Below are positions 1 to 8,181 of a stretch of DNA of 64,000 nucleotides, in pieces. The position numbers and the translations under genes are program-made. The stretch covers positions 115,944 through 179,943 of the forward strand of contig NZ_NOYD01000029.1 in the NCBI RefSeq assembly GCF_002258315.1. The letters are read 5' to 3'. The notes under the pieces were generated by a model. The model was not told the DNA's origin and did no database searches. It saw only the letters and a list, made by a program, of their open reading frames with translations. The stretch comes from Rhodococcus sp. 06-462-5 (GTDB taxonomy: Bacteria; Actinomycetota; Actinomycetes; Mycobacteriales; Mycobacteriaceae). Positions within the stretch are counted from its first letter, which is position 1, and every line of letters starts with the position of its first letter.

Positions 1-509
1 GGCTCATCGAATTCGTCCTGCTGGTCACCCAATACGACGGGCTGGCAACCACTCTCGCAACCCTGCGCGTCGAACTGGGTGGCGAGTTGGTTCCAGGTCG
101 CGTCGGAGAGGATCTTGGTGGCGATGAGTTCGTCGACCGCGGTCAGAATGGTCCGATACCGCGTCGACAGTCCCGGTGCGTCGGGTCCGGTCTTGATGAG
201 CTCGAGCAGATCCCGGTCGATGCCCGCCCGCTTGCCCAGCCGGATGTGATGGTCCATCTCGTACGCGGAATCGCGCAGGTGCGCCACACGCAGGATCACC
301 ATCTCGCTCTCCTTGCGCGAGATGCGTCCGCCGGGCATCAGATGGCCGCTGTAGAACAACCATGCTCGGTAGAGACCGCCGGTGCGCCCGAGGGTGGTGA
401 ACAGGTGAGGATTGGGCACCCCCGCACCCTTGGCGATCACCTTGCAGATGACCCAGTTGATGGGTCCCAGAGTTCTGGCGGTGCCGGACGGAATTCGTGG
501 TGTGGTCAC
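1..509 (-). CDS. Carboxymuconolactone decarboxylase (CMD/AhpD)-like protein, N-terminal part
   Basis: Reading the minus strand from a GTG at 509 gives a protein with the features of the CMD/AhpD-like fold: a segment with RKESEMVILRVAHL, then YEMDHH and later SDATWNQLATQF. Members are small alpha-helical proteins, often peroxidase-like or of unknown substrate. The frame stays open to the window edge, but from about position 80 downward the translation no longer resembles the family. The expected C-terminal stretch (LIEFVLLVTQYDGLATTLA) is present on the opposite strand at 3-77. The gene is therefore intact only for about its first 145 residues here. Another GTG lies two codons upstream. The family call is good; the fate of the C-terminus is unresolved. 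Confidence 0.65.
   Translation of the reverse strand, partial: MTTPRIPSGTARTLGPINWVICKVIAKGAGVPNPHLFTTLGRTGGLYRAWLFYSGHLMPGGRISRKESEMVILRVAHLRDSAYEMDHHIRLGKRAGIDRDLLELIKTGPDAPGLSTRYRTILTAVDELIATKILSDATWNQLATQFDAQGCESGCQPVVLGDQQDEFDE
3..77 (+). pseudogene. Inverted C-terminal fragment of the CMD-like gene
   Basis: The plus strand here encodes LIEFVLLVTQYDGLATTLA followed by TLRVEL, the typical C-terminal end of the CMD-like family, directly abutting the minus-strand N-terminal portion. The junction coincides with GTCGAACTGGGT at 69-80, which is the reverse complement of the codons for TQFD in the minus-strand gene. This is what a short inversion, or a fold-back between two 12-base inverted copies, would leave. 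The other boundary lies outside the window. Confidence 0.55.
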
Positions 510-555
510 AGCCACACCGTACCGACTGCCCGGCCGGGCGTCACCGGGGGACAGA

Positions 556-570
556 AGGGTAGGCTACCCT
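556..570. promoter_or_regulatory. IdeR/DtxR-type iron box
   Basis: AGGGTAGGCTACCCT has perfect 7-base inverted arms and matches 13 of 15 positions of the core of the IdeR/DtxR consensus (AGGTTAGSCTAACCT). It ends 36 bases before the start of a siderophore-binding lipoprotein gene, so iron-dependent repression is the likely role. Confidence 0.7.
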
Positions 571-606
571 CTTTATGATTCTGCACAACTTCCCCTCGGA
601 GGACCC

Positions 607-1533
607 TTGACGAAGTCCCATGCCCGCATCACGGCCCTCGCTCTCACCATCGCCGCCCTCGGTGTGGCTGCGACGGCGTGTTCGTCCACCGAGGCCGCCT
701 CCGACACCGACGGCAGCGCGACGCGGTCGGTCGAGACCGTCCGGGGCACGGTCGACGTTCCCGAGACCCCGCTGCGCATCGTCACCCTCGAACCGGTCGA
801 ACTCGACACCACCGTCGCCCTGGGCCTCGTACCCGTCGGCACCGCAGTGCTCAGCGAGGCGAGCGGTGTGCCGTCGTACCTCGGTACCGAAGCCGCGAAC
901 ATCGCGACCGTCGGCACTGTTGCCGAACCGACGATCGAAGACATCGCGGCCCTGCAACCGGATCTGATCCTGGGCACTGAGACTCGGCACGCCGAGTACT
1001 ACGACCAACTCACCGCCATCGCGCCGACGGTGTTCATGGCCTCCCAATCCGATCCGTGGCGCGACAACGTCCGGTTCGTCGGACGAACACTCGGCAGGGA
1101 GGACGCTGCGGAGGAACTACTCACCGCCTACGACGATCGGTGTGCCGAGATCGCCGAGAAGCACGACACCGCTGGGAAGACGGCACAATTGATTCGCCCC
1201 CGCGCAGGCGAACTGACCCTCTACGGGCCGACGTCGTTCGCCGGGAGCACCCTCGAGTGCGCAGGCTTCACCACCCCGCCGAGGCCGGAATGGGCCGACG
1301 AGATCTCGGTCGACCTCTCGCCCGAGCTGGCGGCTCAGGCGGCCGCGGATCTGATCGTCGTCACCGCCTCGGACCCGTCGGACCCCGCTGCGATTCCGGA
1401 GTCGGTCACCGCCAACGCGGGCGTGCTGCCGAATCCGCATGCGGTGGATCAGTCCTACTGGATCACCGGCGTCGGACCCATGGGCGGACAGACCGTGCTC
1501 GACGACATCGATCGGATTCTTTCGGAGAAATAG
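607..1533 (+). CDS. Iron-siderophore ABC transporter substrate-binding lipoprotein
   Basis: A protein of about 308 residues with a lipoprotein signal peptide (hydrophobic stretch ending ALGVAATAC, lipidated Cys near residue 24). A periplasmic-binding fold of the FecB/FepB class follows (LRIVTLEPVELDTTVALGL, then EDIAALQPDLILG). It should be anchored on the outside of the membrane and capture ferric siderophores or a related chelate. The TTG start is chosen because GGAGGA lies six bases upstream and the lipoprotein signal starts right there; the frame is open further upstream without a signal peptide. No FecCD permease or ATPase lies next to it, so it must use a permease encoded elsewhere. The iron box at 556-570 implies induction by iron limitation. 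The exact ligand cannot be read from sequence. Confidence 0.85.
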   Translation: MTKSHARITALALTIAALGVAATACSSTEAASDTDGSATRSVETVRGTVDVPETPLRIVTLEPVELDTTVALGLVPVGTAVLSEASGVPSYLGTEAANIATVGTVAEPTIEDIAALQPDLILGTETRHAEYYDQLTAIAPTVFMASQSDPWRDNVRFVGRTLGREDAAEELLTAYDDRCAEIAEKHDTAGKTAQLIRPRAGELTLYGPTSFAGSTLECAGFTTPPRPEWADEISVDLSPELAAQAAADLIVVTASDPSDPAAIPESVTANAGVLPNPHAVDQSYWITGVGPMGGQTVLDDIDRILSEK

Positions 1534-1539
1534 TCCGAG

Positions 1540-2208
1540 TCACATTCGGACCGCGCCCGCCAATGCCGCCGCTTGCTCGGCCCGCGCGACCACCAAATCG
1601 CGTGAGGAATCGATGTGTGCCAGTAGCAGTTCCAGTGCCGAGTCCAAGGTCCCGGCGAGAACGCGCTCGACGATGTCGATGTGTTGATCGATCGCCGAGA
1701 CGACGGCTGCGGCGTCGAGTCCGCCGAGTATCCGAACAGGACGCACCTTGGCGTTCACGGTGCACAGGGCCTCGGTCAGAGCCGGGTTGCCCGAGGCAGC
1801 CAACAGGGTGACGTGGAAGTTCTCGTCCAGGGACACCAGATCGTCGGTGGTCCCGGGAGGGTCGGCCCGCAAACCGATCCAGGTGTCCAACAGGTTCGAC
1901 AACGACGACCGATCGACCGGGTGCGACATCGACCGAGTGATGCCGCGTGCTTCGAGAGTGGAGCGCAGCTCGTACAGGTCGGGCAGGTCGCCGATCCGGG
2001 GGCGATAGGCGTGCAGCCCGGCTTCGTCGCGGGTGACGAGGCCGTCGGCCTGCAACCGCGCCAGTGCCTCGCGCACCGGAGTGCGCGAGACACCGTACAG
2101 CTCGGCGAGACGCTCCTCGCCGAGCCGTTCGGTGGAGCTGATGGCACCGGAGATCAGATCCCGGCGCAGTGACGAATAGACCTTCTCGCGAAGGTCCTTG
2201 CGCGGCAC
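1540..2208 (-). CDS. GntR-family (FadR/FCD) transcriptional regulator
   Basis: A 222-residue protein with a GntR winged helix at about residues 8-65 (LAELYGVSRTPVREALARLQ is the recognition region) and an alpha-helical FCD ligand-binding domain after residue 85, the fold of the FadR subfamily. It begins with a GTG 11 bases after the urtE stop on the same strand, so it is probably the last gene of the urea-transport operon and may regulate it, for example in response to a nitrogen compound. FCD domains bind carboxylates and often a metal. The effector here is unknown. The link to urea uptake is inferred from position only. Confidence 0.85.
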   Translation of the reverse strand: MPRKDLREKVYSSLRRDLISGAISSTERLGEERLAELYGVSRTPVREALARLQADGLVTRDEAGLHAYRPRIGDLPDLYELRSTLEARGITRSMSHPVDRSSLSNLLDTWIGLRADPPGTTDDLVSLDENFHVTLLAASGNPALTEALCTVNAKVRPVRILGGLDAAAVVSAIDQHIDIVERVLAGTLDSALELLLAHIDSSRDLVVARAEQAAALAGAVRM

Positions 2209-2219
2209 GATGTGTCCGG

Positions 2220-2912
2220 TCAGATCGCCATGGCTGCGCGGACGTCCGCCTCGGACTCGGTTCCGCCCACGCCGGTGGACGTGATGCGGCCGGCCTCGAG
2301 GATGTAGTAGTTCTGCGCCGACTCGAGAGCGAAGCCGATGTGCTGCTCCACCAACAACACTCCCAGTCCTCCGCGTCGAGTGAGTTCGATGACGGTGCGT
2401 TCGATCTCGGCGACGACCGACGGCTGGATGCCCTCGGTCGGTTCGTCCAGGATCAACATCCGCGGTTCGGTGATCAGTGCCCGTGCGATCGCGAGCTGTT
2501 GGCGCTGACCACCCGAGAGCAATCCCGCTCTGCGACCGAGCAATTCCTTCAACGCCGGAAACAGATCGAGTGCCTCGTCGACGAGTGCTTTGCCGCGCTT
2601 GCGACCGTCGGCGACGACCTGCAGATTCTCGGCCGTGGTCAACTGGCCGAACGACTGCTGACCTTGCGGCACATACGCGAGACCGCGGGCAACGCGGGCG
2701 CTGGGACGCAGCGCGCTCACGTCCTCGCCGTCGAACATCACTTTGCCCGAATTGACCTTCAGCAAACCGACCGCTGCCCGCAGCAGAGTGGTCTTGCCCG
2801 CACCGTTGTGTCCCATCACCGCCGCGACCCCGTCGGCCGGAACCGTCAGCGACGCACCGTGAATCACTTCGCTGCGTCCGTAACCGGTACGCACATCGAC
2901 CAGTTCAAGCAT
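2220..2912 (-). CDS. urtE: Urea ABC transporter ATP-binding subunit UrtE
   Basis: A 230-residue ABC ATPase: Walker A GHNGAGKT, Q-loop VPQGQQSF, signature LSGGQRQQ, Walker B LILDEPTEGI, switch His in LLVEQH. It matches the LivF-like second ATPase of urea importers and would power uptake with UrtD. The ATG at 2912 is preferred over an in-frame ATG seven codons upstream because GAGGGAG precedes it and it overlaps the urtD stop by eight bases, which suggests translational coupling. It is fifth in the urtABCDE order. Confidence 0.92.
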   Translation of the reverse strand: MLELVDVRTGYGRSEVIHGASLTVPADGVAAVMGHNGAGKTTLLRAAVGLLKVNSGKVMFDGEDVSALRPSARVARGLAYVPQGQQSFGQLTTAENLQVVADGRKRGKALVDEALDLFPALKELLGRRAGLLSGGQRQQLAIARALITEPRMLILDEPTEGIQPSVVAEIERTVIELTRRGGLGVLLVEQHIGFALESAQNYYILEAGRITSTGVGGTESEADVRAAMAI

Positions 2913-3735
2913 GACCGGCTCCCTCTTCTGCAATCTGGTCGAGTTCCTCGCCCGCCGCCGCGGTACCGAGATAGACCTCTTGGACCTTCGGATCTGCCTG
3001 CACCTCGGCGACTGTGCCCTCGGCCAGGACCCGACCGGCGGCCAACACCGTCACCGAGGTGGCGAACATACGCATGAAGTCCATGTCGTGCTCGACCACC
3101 ACCACCGTCCGCTCACCGCCGATGCGCTGCAGCAGCTGCCCGGTTTCCTCGCGCTCCTCGTGACTCATGCCTGCGACCGGCTCGTCGAGCAGAAGCACGT
3201 CGGCGTTCTGCACCAACAGCATTCCGATCTCGAGCCACTGCTTCTGACCGTGCGCGAGAATTCCCGCGGGCTTGTCGCGCTCGGCCGTCAGGCCGATGGT
3301 CTCGAGAGCCTCCTCGATCTGGGGGAGTACCGATCCTCGACGACGCAACATCGTCAGCACGGACCGACCGGAACCGGCGGCGATATCCAGGTTCTGCAGG
3401 ACCGTCAAATTCTCGAAGATGCTGGCGGTCTGGAAGGTTCGGCCGATGCCGAGGCGGGCGATCTGATGCACCTTCTTGCCGAGCAGTTCCACGCCGGACT
3501 TGGTGACCGAGCCGGTGGCCGGGACGAGGCCGGTGATGGCGTCGATCAGCGTGGTCTTACCGGCACCGTTGGGTCCGATGAGGAAGCGCAGATCGCCCTG
3601 CATCAGCGTCAGGTCGACGTTGGTGTTGGCCTTGAAACCGTCGAAACTGACTGTCAGATCTCGTACTTCGAGATACTGACTCGACATGCCGGCGTTGCCG
3701 CCGAACGTGGGTTGCGGACCTTCGACATGAATCAT
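2905..3735 (-). CDS. urtD: Urea ABC transporter ATP-binding subunit UrtD
   Basis: A 276-residue ABC ATPase with Walker A GPNGAGKT, Walker B VLLLDEP and the non-canonical signature LAHGQKQWLEIG, which is characteristic of UrtD rather than of amino-acid LivG proteins (LSGGQ). It is the cytoplasmic ATPase paired with UrtE. Its ATG overlaps the urtC stop as ATGA, so the genes are translationally coupled. The N-terminus has about 16 residues before a second Met (MSSQYLEV), which could be an alternative start. Confidence 0.93.
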   Translation of the reverse strand: MIHVEGPQPTFGGNAGMSSQYLEVRDLTVSFDGFKANTNVDLTLMQGDLRFLIGPNGAGKTTLIDAITGLVPATGSVTKSGVELLGKKVHQIARLGIGRTFQTASIFENLTVLQNLDIAAGSGRSVLTMLRRRGSVLPQIEEALETIGLTAERDKPAGILAHGQKQWLEIGMLLVQNADVLLLDEPVAGMSHEEREETGQLLQRIGGERTVVVVEHDMDFMRMFATSVTVLAAGRVLAEGTVAEVQADPKVQEVYLGTAAAGEELDQIAEEGAGHA

Positions 3736-4823
3736 CGCGTCAGTTCCTTCTCTGGCTCTTCGCTCGGCTCGGGGACCGGTTCGGATTCCTTCTTTCGTTT
3801 GCGCAGCGCGAACAGTCCCGCGATACCCGCGGGGAAGAACCCGACGACCACCACGAACAGCAGGCCCTGTGCGTACGTCCAGCCCGACGGGAACTGCTCG
3901 GACAGCGTGGTCTGAGCCCAGGCGACGCCGAGCGCGCCGAGGACCGGGCCGAGCAGGGTGGTGCGACCGCCGATCGCGACACCGATGAGGAACGCGATGG
4001 ACGGGACGATGCCGACGTCGTTGGGGGAGATGATGCCGACGATCGGAACGAACAGTGCGCCTGCGAGACCCGCGAAGAACGCCGCGGCCACGTAGGCCAC
4101 GATCTTGACGTTGGCGGGGTCGTATCCGAGGAACCGAACGCGCTCCTCCTGATCCCGCACCGCCACCAGCAGTTCGCCGTAGCGCGAGTACATCAGCTGG
4201 CGGGTGATGGCGACGACCACGAGCAGTACGCCTGCGGCGATGAAGAACAGCATCTGCTTGTTCGCGGGGTCGTTGAGGTTGAACCCGAAGAACGTGCGGA
4301 ACCTGTTGAGGCCGTTCGATCCACCGGTGGTCTGCTGGCCGATCAGCAGGATCGCGAACGCAGCGGCCAGTGCCTGGCTGAGGATCGCGAAGTACGCGCC
4401 CTTGACCCGACGCTTGAAGACGCCGAGGCCGAGCACCAGTGCCACCAGAGCCGGCACGAACAGGATGCCCAGGACGGTGGTGATCGGCGAGGTGAACGGC
4501 ACCCAGTACGAGGGCAATTCACGGATACCGGCGATCGACATGAAGTCCGGTACGTCGTCGCCGCGTAGATCGGCGTCGGAGATCTTCAGATGCATGGCCA
4601 TGATGTAGGCGCCGATACCGAAGAAGACACCCTGACCGAGGGTGAGCATTCCGCCACGCCCCCAGGCCAACCCGATACCGACCGCCACGATGGCGTAGCA
4701 GATGAACTTGCCCAGCAGGTTCAGCCGGAAGTCGCTGAGGACGGCAGGAGCGACGGCGAACAGCAGGATCGCGGCGAGCGCGAATCCCAGTAGGGCACCG
4801 CGCTTGGCGATGAACTCGCTCAT
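3732..4823 (-). CDS. urtC: Urea ABC transporter permease UrtC
   Basis: A 363-residue LivM-type integral membrane permease with about nine to ten hydrophobic segments. The first follows MSEFIAKRG, and the characteristic GLAWGRGGMLTLGQGVFFG region lies near residue 60. A charged C-terminal tail ends the protein. The start at 4823 overlaps the urtB stop (ATGA) and has GGAG upstream, although the frame is open far upstream of it. With UrtB it forms the transmembrane pathway of the urea importer. Confidence 0.92.
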   Translation of the reverse strand: MSEFIAKRGALLGFALAAILLFAVAPAVLSDFRLNLLGKFICYAIVAVGIGLAWGRGGMLTLGQGVFFGIGAYIMAMHLKISDADLRGDDVPDFMSIAGIRELPSYWVPFTSPITTVLGILFVPALVALVLGLGVFKRRVKGAYFAILSQALAAAFAILLIGQQTTGGSNGLNRFRTFFGFNLNDPANKQMLFFIAAGVLLVVVAITRQLMYSRYGELLVAVRDQEERVRFLGYDPANVKIVAYVAAAFFAGLAGALFVPIVGIISPNDVGIVPSIAFLIGVAIGGRTTLLGPVLGALGVAWAQTTLSEQFPSGWTYAQGLLFVVVVGFFPAGIAGLFALRKRKKESEPVPEPSEEPEKELTR

Positions 4824-5704
4824 ACCAGGCTCCTTGTCTTGACGGCGAACAAGCCTTGCGGGCGGGCCTGCAGGAAGATCACGATGAGCACGAACACGAT
4901 GACCTTGGCGATCGAGGCCGTGGTGCTGTACTCGATGAACGAGTTGAGAATCCCGAGAGCGAAGGCCGCGATGACCGCACCCTTGATCTGGCCGAGTCCG
5001 CCGACAACGACCACCAGGAAGGCGTCGATCAGATAGCTCTGTCCCACAGTGGAACTGGTGGAACCGATCAGGGTGAGCGCGACGCCCGCGACACCGGCCA
5101 GACCGGAGCCGAGGAAGAACGTCGAGATGTCCGTCCGACGGCTCGAGATACCCGAGGTCTCCGCGAGATCGCGGTTCTGGACCACCGCGCGGATGCGTCG
5201 ACCCATTGCGGTCTTCTTCAGTGCCACCGACAAGGCGACGACGGCGACGATCGCGAGCACGAGGATGAAGATTCTGGTCTTGGGAACCACGGCACCGAGG
5301 ATGTCGACGCCGCCGCTGAGCCATCCCGGGGAGACGACGTTGACCGCCGGAGCGCCGAAGATGTCGCGAGCGAGCTGCTGCAGGATGAGCCCGACACCGA
5401 ACGTGACGAGCAGGGTGTCGAGTGGTCGGTGGTACATGCGCTGAATCAGCGTGACCTCCAACAACACTCCCATTGCGCCGCCGACGAGGAAACCGACGAT
5501 CAGAGAGATGAACAGTGATGCGCCGCCGGTGGAGACGATCTGCTGCACCACGTAGGCCGTGTACGAACCGGCCATGATGAACTCGCCGTGCGCCATGTTG
5601 ATGACGCCCATCTGACCGAACGTCAGTGAGAGCCCGAGGGCGGCGAGGAGAAGAATGGATCCGATCGACAGGCCGGTGAACAACTGTCCGATCACGACGT
5701 CCAT
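4820..5704 (-). CDS. urtB: Urea ABC transporter permease UrtB
   Basis: A 294-residue LivH-type permease with about eight membrane segments and the family stretch LSLTFGQMGVINMAHGEF near the N-terminus. The start MDVVIGQ at 5704 is chosen because GAAGGAG lies just upstream and family proteins begin there. An upstream in-frame ATG at 5761 falls inside the hairpin separating this gene from urtA and is unlikely. It is coupled to urtC by a 4-base overlap. Confidence 0.92.
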   Translation of the reverse strand: MDVVIGQLFTGLSIGSILLLAALGLSLTFGQMGVINMAHGEFIMAGSYTAYVVQQIVSTGGASLFISLIVGFLVGGAMGVLLEVTLIQRMYHRPLDTLLVTFGVGLILQQLARDIFGAPAVNVVSPGWLSGGVDILGAVVPKTRIFILVLAIVAVVALSVALKKTAMGRRIRAVVQNRDLAETSGISSRRTDISTFFLGSGLAGVAGVALTLIGSTSSTVGQSYLIDAFLVVVVGGLGQIKGAVIAAFALGILNSFIEYSTTASIAKVIVFVLIVIFLQARPQGLFAVKTRSLV

Positions 5705-5725
5705 AGGGGAGCTCCTTCGGAGCAG

Positions 5726-5765
5726 GTGAGTGGAACTTCGTAGCAGGCTACGAAGTTCCACTCAC
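5726..5765. repeat. Perfect 18-bp inverted repeat between urtA and urtB
   Basis: The left arm at 5726-5743 (GTGAGTGGAACTTCGTAG), a 4-base loop and the right arm at 5748-5765 are perfectly complementary. The hairpin starts 11 bases after the urtA stop and ends 22 bases before the urtB start. No T-run follows, so it looks more like an mRNA-stabilising or partial-attenuation element that keeps binding-protein mRNA in excess over permease mRNA than a full terminator. Confidence 0.85.
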
Positions 5766-5776
5766 ATGGGTGGTGG

Positions 5777-7057
5777 TCAGTTGAGGTCGGCGGCCCAGTC
5801 GTAGGTCTCCAGGAACGGGTCGGGTGCGATCGCTTCGGGGGACTCCCACACCGTGTAGATCAGTCCGTCGGCACGGATCTCACCGATGCGGGCGGTCTTG
5901 GAGATGTGGTGGTTGTCCCCGTCGATGACGACCTCGCCCTCGGGAGCGGCGAAGCTGACGCCGTCGGCCGCGGCCTGAATATCGGCCACGGCAAAGGAAT
6001 CGGCCTTCTCGACGGTGTTCTTCCACAGGTAGACCGAGGTGTACGCGGCTTCCATGGGGTCCGAGGTCGGCTTGTCGGCACCGTACTTCGCCTTGTAGTC
6101 GGCGACGAACTTGTTGTTCTCCGGGGTGTCGACGGTCTGGTAGTAGTTCCAGGCGGTCAGCTGGCCCTCGATGTTGGCCGCACCGATGCCTGCGACTTCC
6201 TCCTCGGCGATGGAGACCGAAATGACCGGCATGTCAGCAGCTTTGAGTCCGGCGTTGGTGTATTCGCGGAAGAACGCGACATTCGAATCACCGTTGAGGG
6301 TGTTGAACACCGCGTCCGCGTCGGCAGAGCGAACCTTGTTGACGATGGTGGAGAAGTCCGTCGAGCCGAGCGGGGTGTAGTCCTCGCCCTTGATCTCGAT
6401 GCCGTTCGCGGCCGCGTAGGCCTTGATCTCGCGGTTGGCGGTCTGCGGGAAGACGTAGTCGCTACCGACGAGGTACAGCGACGTCACGCCCTGTTCCTTG
6501 AGATAGTCCAGGGCCGGGATGATCTGCTGGTTGGTGGTGGCACCGGTGTAGAAGATGTTGTCCGACGCCTCGAGTCCCTCGTACTGGACGGGGTAGTAGA
6601 GGAGAGCGTCGTTGTCCTCGAACACGGGCAGCATGGCCTTGCGGCTCGACGAGGTCCAGCCGCCGAATACTGCTGCGACACAGTCGCTGCTGATCAGCTT
6701 CTCGGCTTTCTCGGCGAACACGGTCGGCTCCGAGGCGCCGTCCTCGGCGACGACCTCGATCTGCTTGCCGTTGACTCCGCCCGCTGCGTTGATCTGCTCG
6801 ACGGCCAGTGCGATCGAATCGCGAACCGTCACTTCGCTGATCGCCATGGTGCCGGACAGAGAGTTGAGCGAGCCGACCTTGATGGTGTCACCGGAGGTGT
6901 CGACACACGAGGTGGCAGAACCGCCGCCGCCGTCGGCGGAGGTGGTGGTGTCGCTCGCCTTGCTTCCGCATGCGGTGGCGACCAGGCTCAATGCAGCCAA
7001 CGCTGCGGGAACGACCATGACGCGCTTGACGGACATGCGCTTCGAGACAGCAGGCAT
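5777..7057 (-). CDS. urtA: Urea ABC transporter substrate-binding lipoprotein UrtA
   Basis: A 426-residue extracytoplasmic binding protein. The signal peptide ends [10 protein letters not shown], giving a lipidated Cys near residue 30. The Peripla_BP_5/6-like fold carries the UrtA hallmarks [15 protein letters not shown] near residue 65, then [14 protein letters not shown] and [10 protein letters not shown]. It delivers urea (possibly short amides) to UrtBC. AAAGGG precedes the ATG at 7057. It is first in the operon and followed by a strong hairpin, as expected for a binding protein made in excess. No urease genes are in the window, so the fate of the urea is not visible here. Confidence 0.94.
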   Translation of the reverse strand: MPAVSKRMSVKRVMVVPAALAALSLVATACGSKASDTTTSADGGGGSATSCVDTSGDTIKVGSLNSLSGTMAISEVTVRDSIALAVEQINAAGGVNGKQIEVVAEDGASEPTVFAEKAEKLISSDCVAAVFGGWTSSSRKAMLPVFEDNDALLYYPVQYEGLEASDNIFYTGATTNQQIIPALDYLKEQGVTSLYLVGSDYVFPQTANREIKAYAAANGIEIKGEDYTPLGSTDFSTIVNKVRSADADAVFNTLNGDSNVAFFREYTNAGLKAADMPVISVSIAEEEVAGIGAANIEGQLTAWNYYQTVDTPENNKFVADYKAKYGADKPTSDPMEAAYTSVYLWKNTVEKADSFAVADIQAAADGVSFAAPEGEVVIDGDNHHISKTARIGEIRADGLIYTVWESPEAIAPDPFLETYDWAADLN

Positions 7058-7144
7058 CTACGGCCCTTTCGGAAGTTTTGTATACGGAGATGTATTCGCG
7101 ATTGCGAACAGTAAAGGGCGAGTATTGCGTTGGTATTTTCTGCG

Positions 7145-7169
7145 GTGACGAGTCTGTTTCCCGCGTTAC
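7145..7169. promoter_or_regulatory. Possible GlnR-type nitrogen control site upstream of urtA
   Basis: Read toward urtA, the stretch contains GTAAC, GAAAC and GTCAC boxes. The last two are separated by six bases, as in GlnR half-sites (GnnAC-n6-GnnAC); the first pair is separated by only four. It lies about 90-110 bases upstream of urtA. Nitrogen control of urea uptake is known in actinobacteria, but the site match is imperfect. Confidence 0.3.
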
Positions 7170-7186
7170 GCGGACGTAAATGCGCC

Positions 7187-7222
7187 AAAATGACAAGCAA
7201 GCTTGACAAAAAATGACAAGCA
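7187..7222. promoter_or_regulatory. 13-bp direct repeats in the urtA/XRE divergent promoter
   Basis: AAAATGACAAGCA occurs twice exactly (7187-7199 and 7210-7222) with a 23-base period, about two helical turns, and a TTGACA-like hexamer (7203-7208) lies between them. The repeats end 16 bases before the XRE start and are good candidates for binding of that small regulator (autoregulation) or of a urtA regulator. Confidence 0.5.
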
Positions 7223-7238
7223 GAGTTGACTTTGGCGT

Positions 7239-7442
7239 ATGTCCGGAACGAACAACGTTCGCGCACATCGCAAACTGGCACGGATCACCCAGGCCGAACT
7301 CGGCAGCATCTGCGGGGTGAGCCGTCAGAGCATCGTCTCCGTCGAAGGCGGCGACTATGCGCCGAGCGTCTACCTGGCGCTGCGATTGGCCCGCGCACTC
7401 GATACGACGGTGGAGACACTGTTCGGAGAGGAAGAATCATGA
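7239..7442 (+). CDS. Small XRE-family transcriptional regulator
   Basis: A 67-residue, single-domain Cro/C1-type helix-turn-helix protein. It runs from RAHRKLARITQAELGSI through the recognition segment VSRQSIVSVE to LARALDTTVETLF, with no effector domain. It overlaps the next gene by ATGA and is divergent from urtA. Such small HTH genes are commonly coupled to a membrane-protein partner, and the protein probably represses its own operon through the direct repeats just upstream. No convincing ribosome-binding site precedes the ATG. Confidence 0.88.
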   Translation: MSGTNNVRAHRKLARITQAELGSICGVSRQSIVSVEGGDYAPSVYLALRLARALDTTVETLFGEEES

Positions 7443-7957
7443 GCGCATTCGTCAGAGCAGCCCGATTCGTCGGCGACCTCGACGACGAGTTCTACGCCGA
7501 CGAACTTCAACGCGACGCCTGGAACGAAGCCTCGGCAGTCGGATTCCAGTCGCTGCTGTGGATCGGACTCGTCTCGGCGGCAATCCTGCCCTATGCGGCG
7601 GGTGTCACCGGGGCGTGGGTGGCGCTGGGGATATTTCTGGCAATCTTCGCAAGTGCCTATGTCGTGATCGGGTACGCCCGGGCCCGGGGGGTCGACGCAC
7701 ATACGATTCAGGAGTGGCGACGCCCTAGGTTTGCGGTGTTCCTCGTTCTGTATCTCGCGGGTGCGGGCGGAACATTGGTTCGATTGGTTGCCACGTATCT
7801 CGAGGGCAGCACCTCGATGTGGGTCGCAATGGCTGTTGCGGCACCGGTGGGAGCTGCTGCCGCTGTGGTGGGGGTTCAGAAGAAGAAGCGGAAGCAACAA
7901 GACGCCGAGCGCGCCGCCGAAAAGGCCGAGCTACAGGGCTTCGAGGAAACGGACTGA
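7439..7957 (+). CDS. Small integral membrane protein co-transcribed with XRE regulator
   Basis: A 172-residue protein with four predicted membrane segments: around residues 38-52, 55-75, 95-113 and 125-142. A cytoplasmic-looking N-terminus is acidic (DLDDEFYADELQRD), and a highly charged C-terminal tail (KKKRKQQDAERAAEKAE) may be coiled-coil. The start overlaps the stop of the XRE gene, so the two are translationally coupled. No enzymatic motif is visible. The pairing resembles widespread HTH/membrane-protein modules of unknown function, in which the membrane partner may sense a signal. Confidence 0.8.
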   Translation: MSAFVRAARFVGDLDDEFYADELQRDAWNEASAVGFQSLLWIGLVSAAILPYAAGVTGAWVALGIFLAIFASAYVVIGYARARGVDAHTIQEWRRPRFAVFLVLYLAGAGGTLVRLVATYLEGSTSMWVAMAVAAPVGAAAAVVGVQKKKRKQQDAERAAEKAELQGFEETD

Positions 7958-8181
7958 TTCTCGCGTCCCGAATCATCTGCGCGGAGTTTTACAGGGTGCA
8001 AAGATACGTAAAGATATCGGTTCGAACAGTCCGCTCGCAGATCCGCGGCACGAGAGGTATGTTCTGACCGATGACATCGAGATTCCCTGGATGTTTGCGG
8101 CTGTGGGTGGGCTGGTCGGAGGCGGGTTCGTAACGCGGACGGTTTCGCCCCCGATGTAAAGAGAGGCTCGGGGCGAGGCCG

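Noticed and set aside
5906-7114. A 402-codon plus-strand frame over urtA
   Set aside because: UrtA on the other strand is unambiguous; this frame is a Val/Asp/Gly-rich mirror image.
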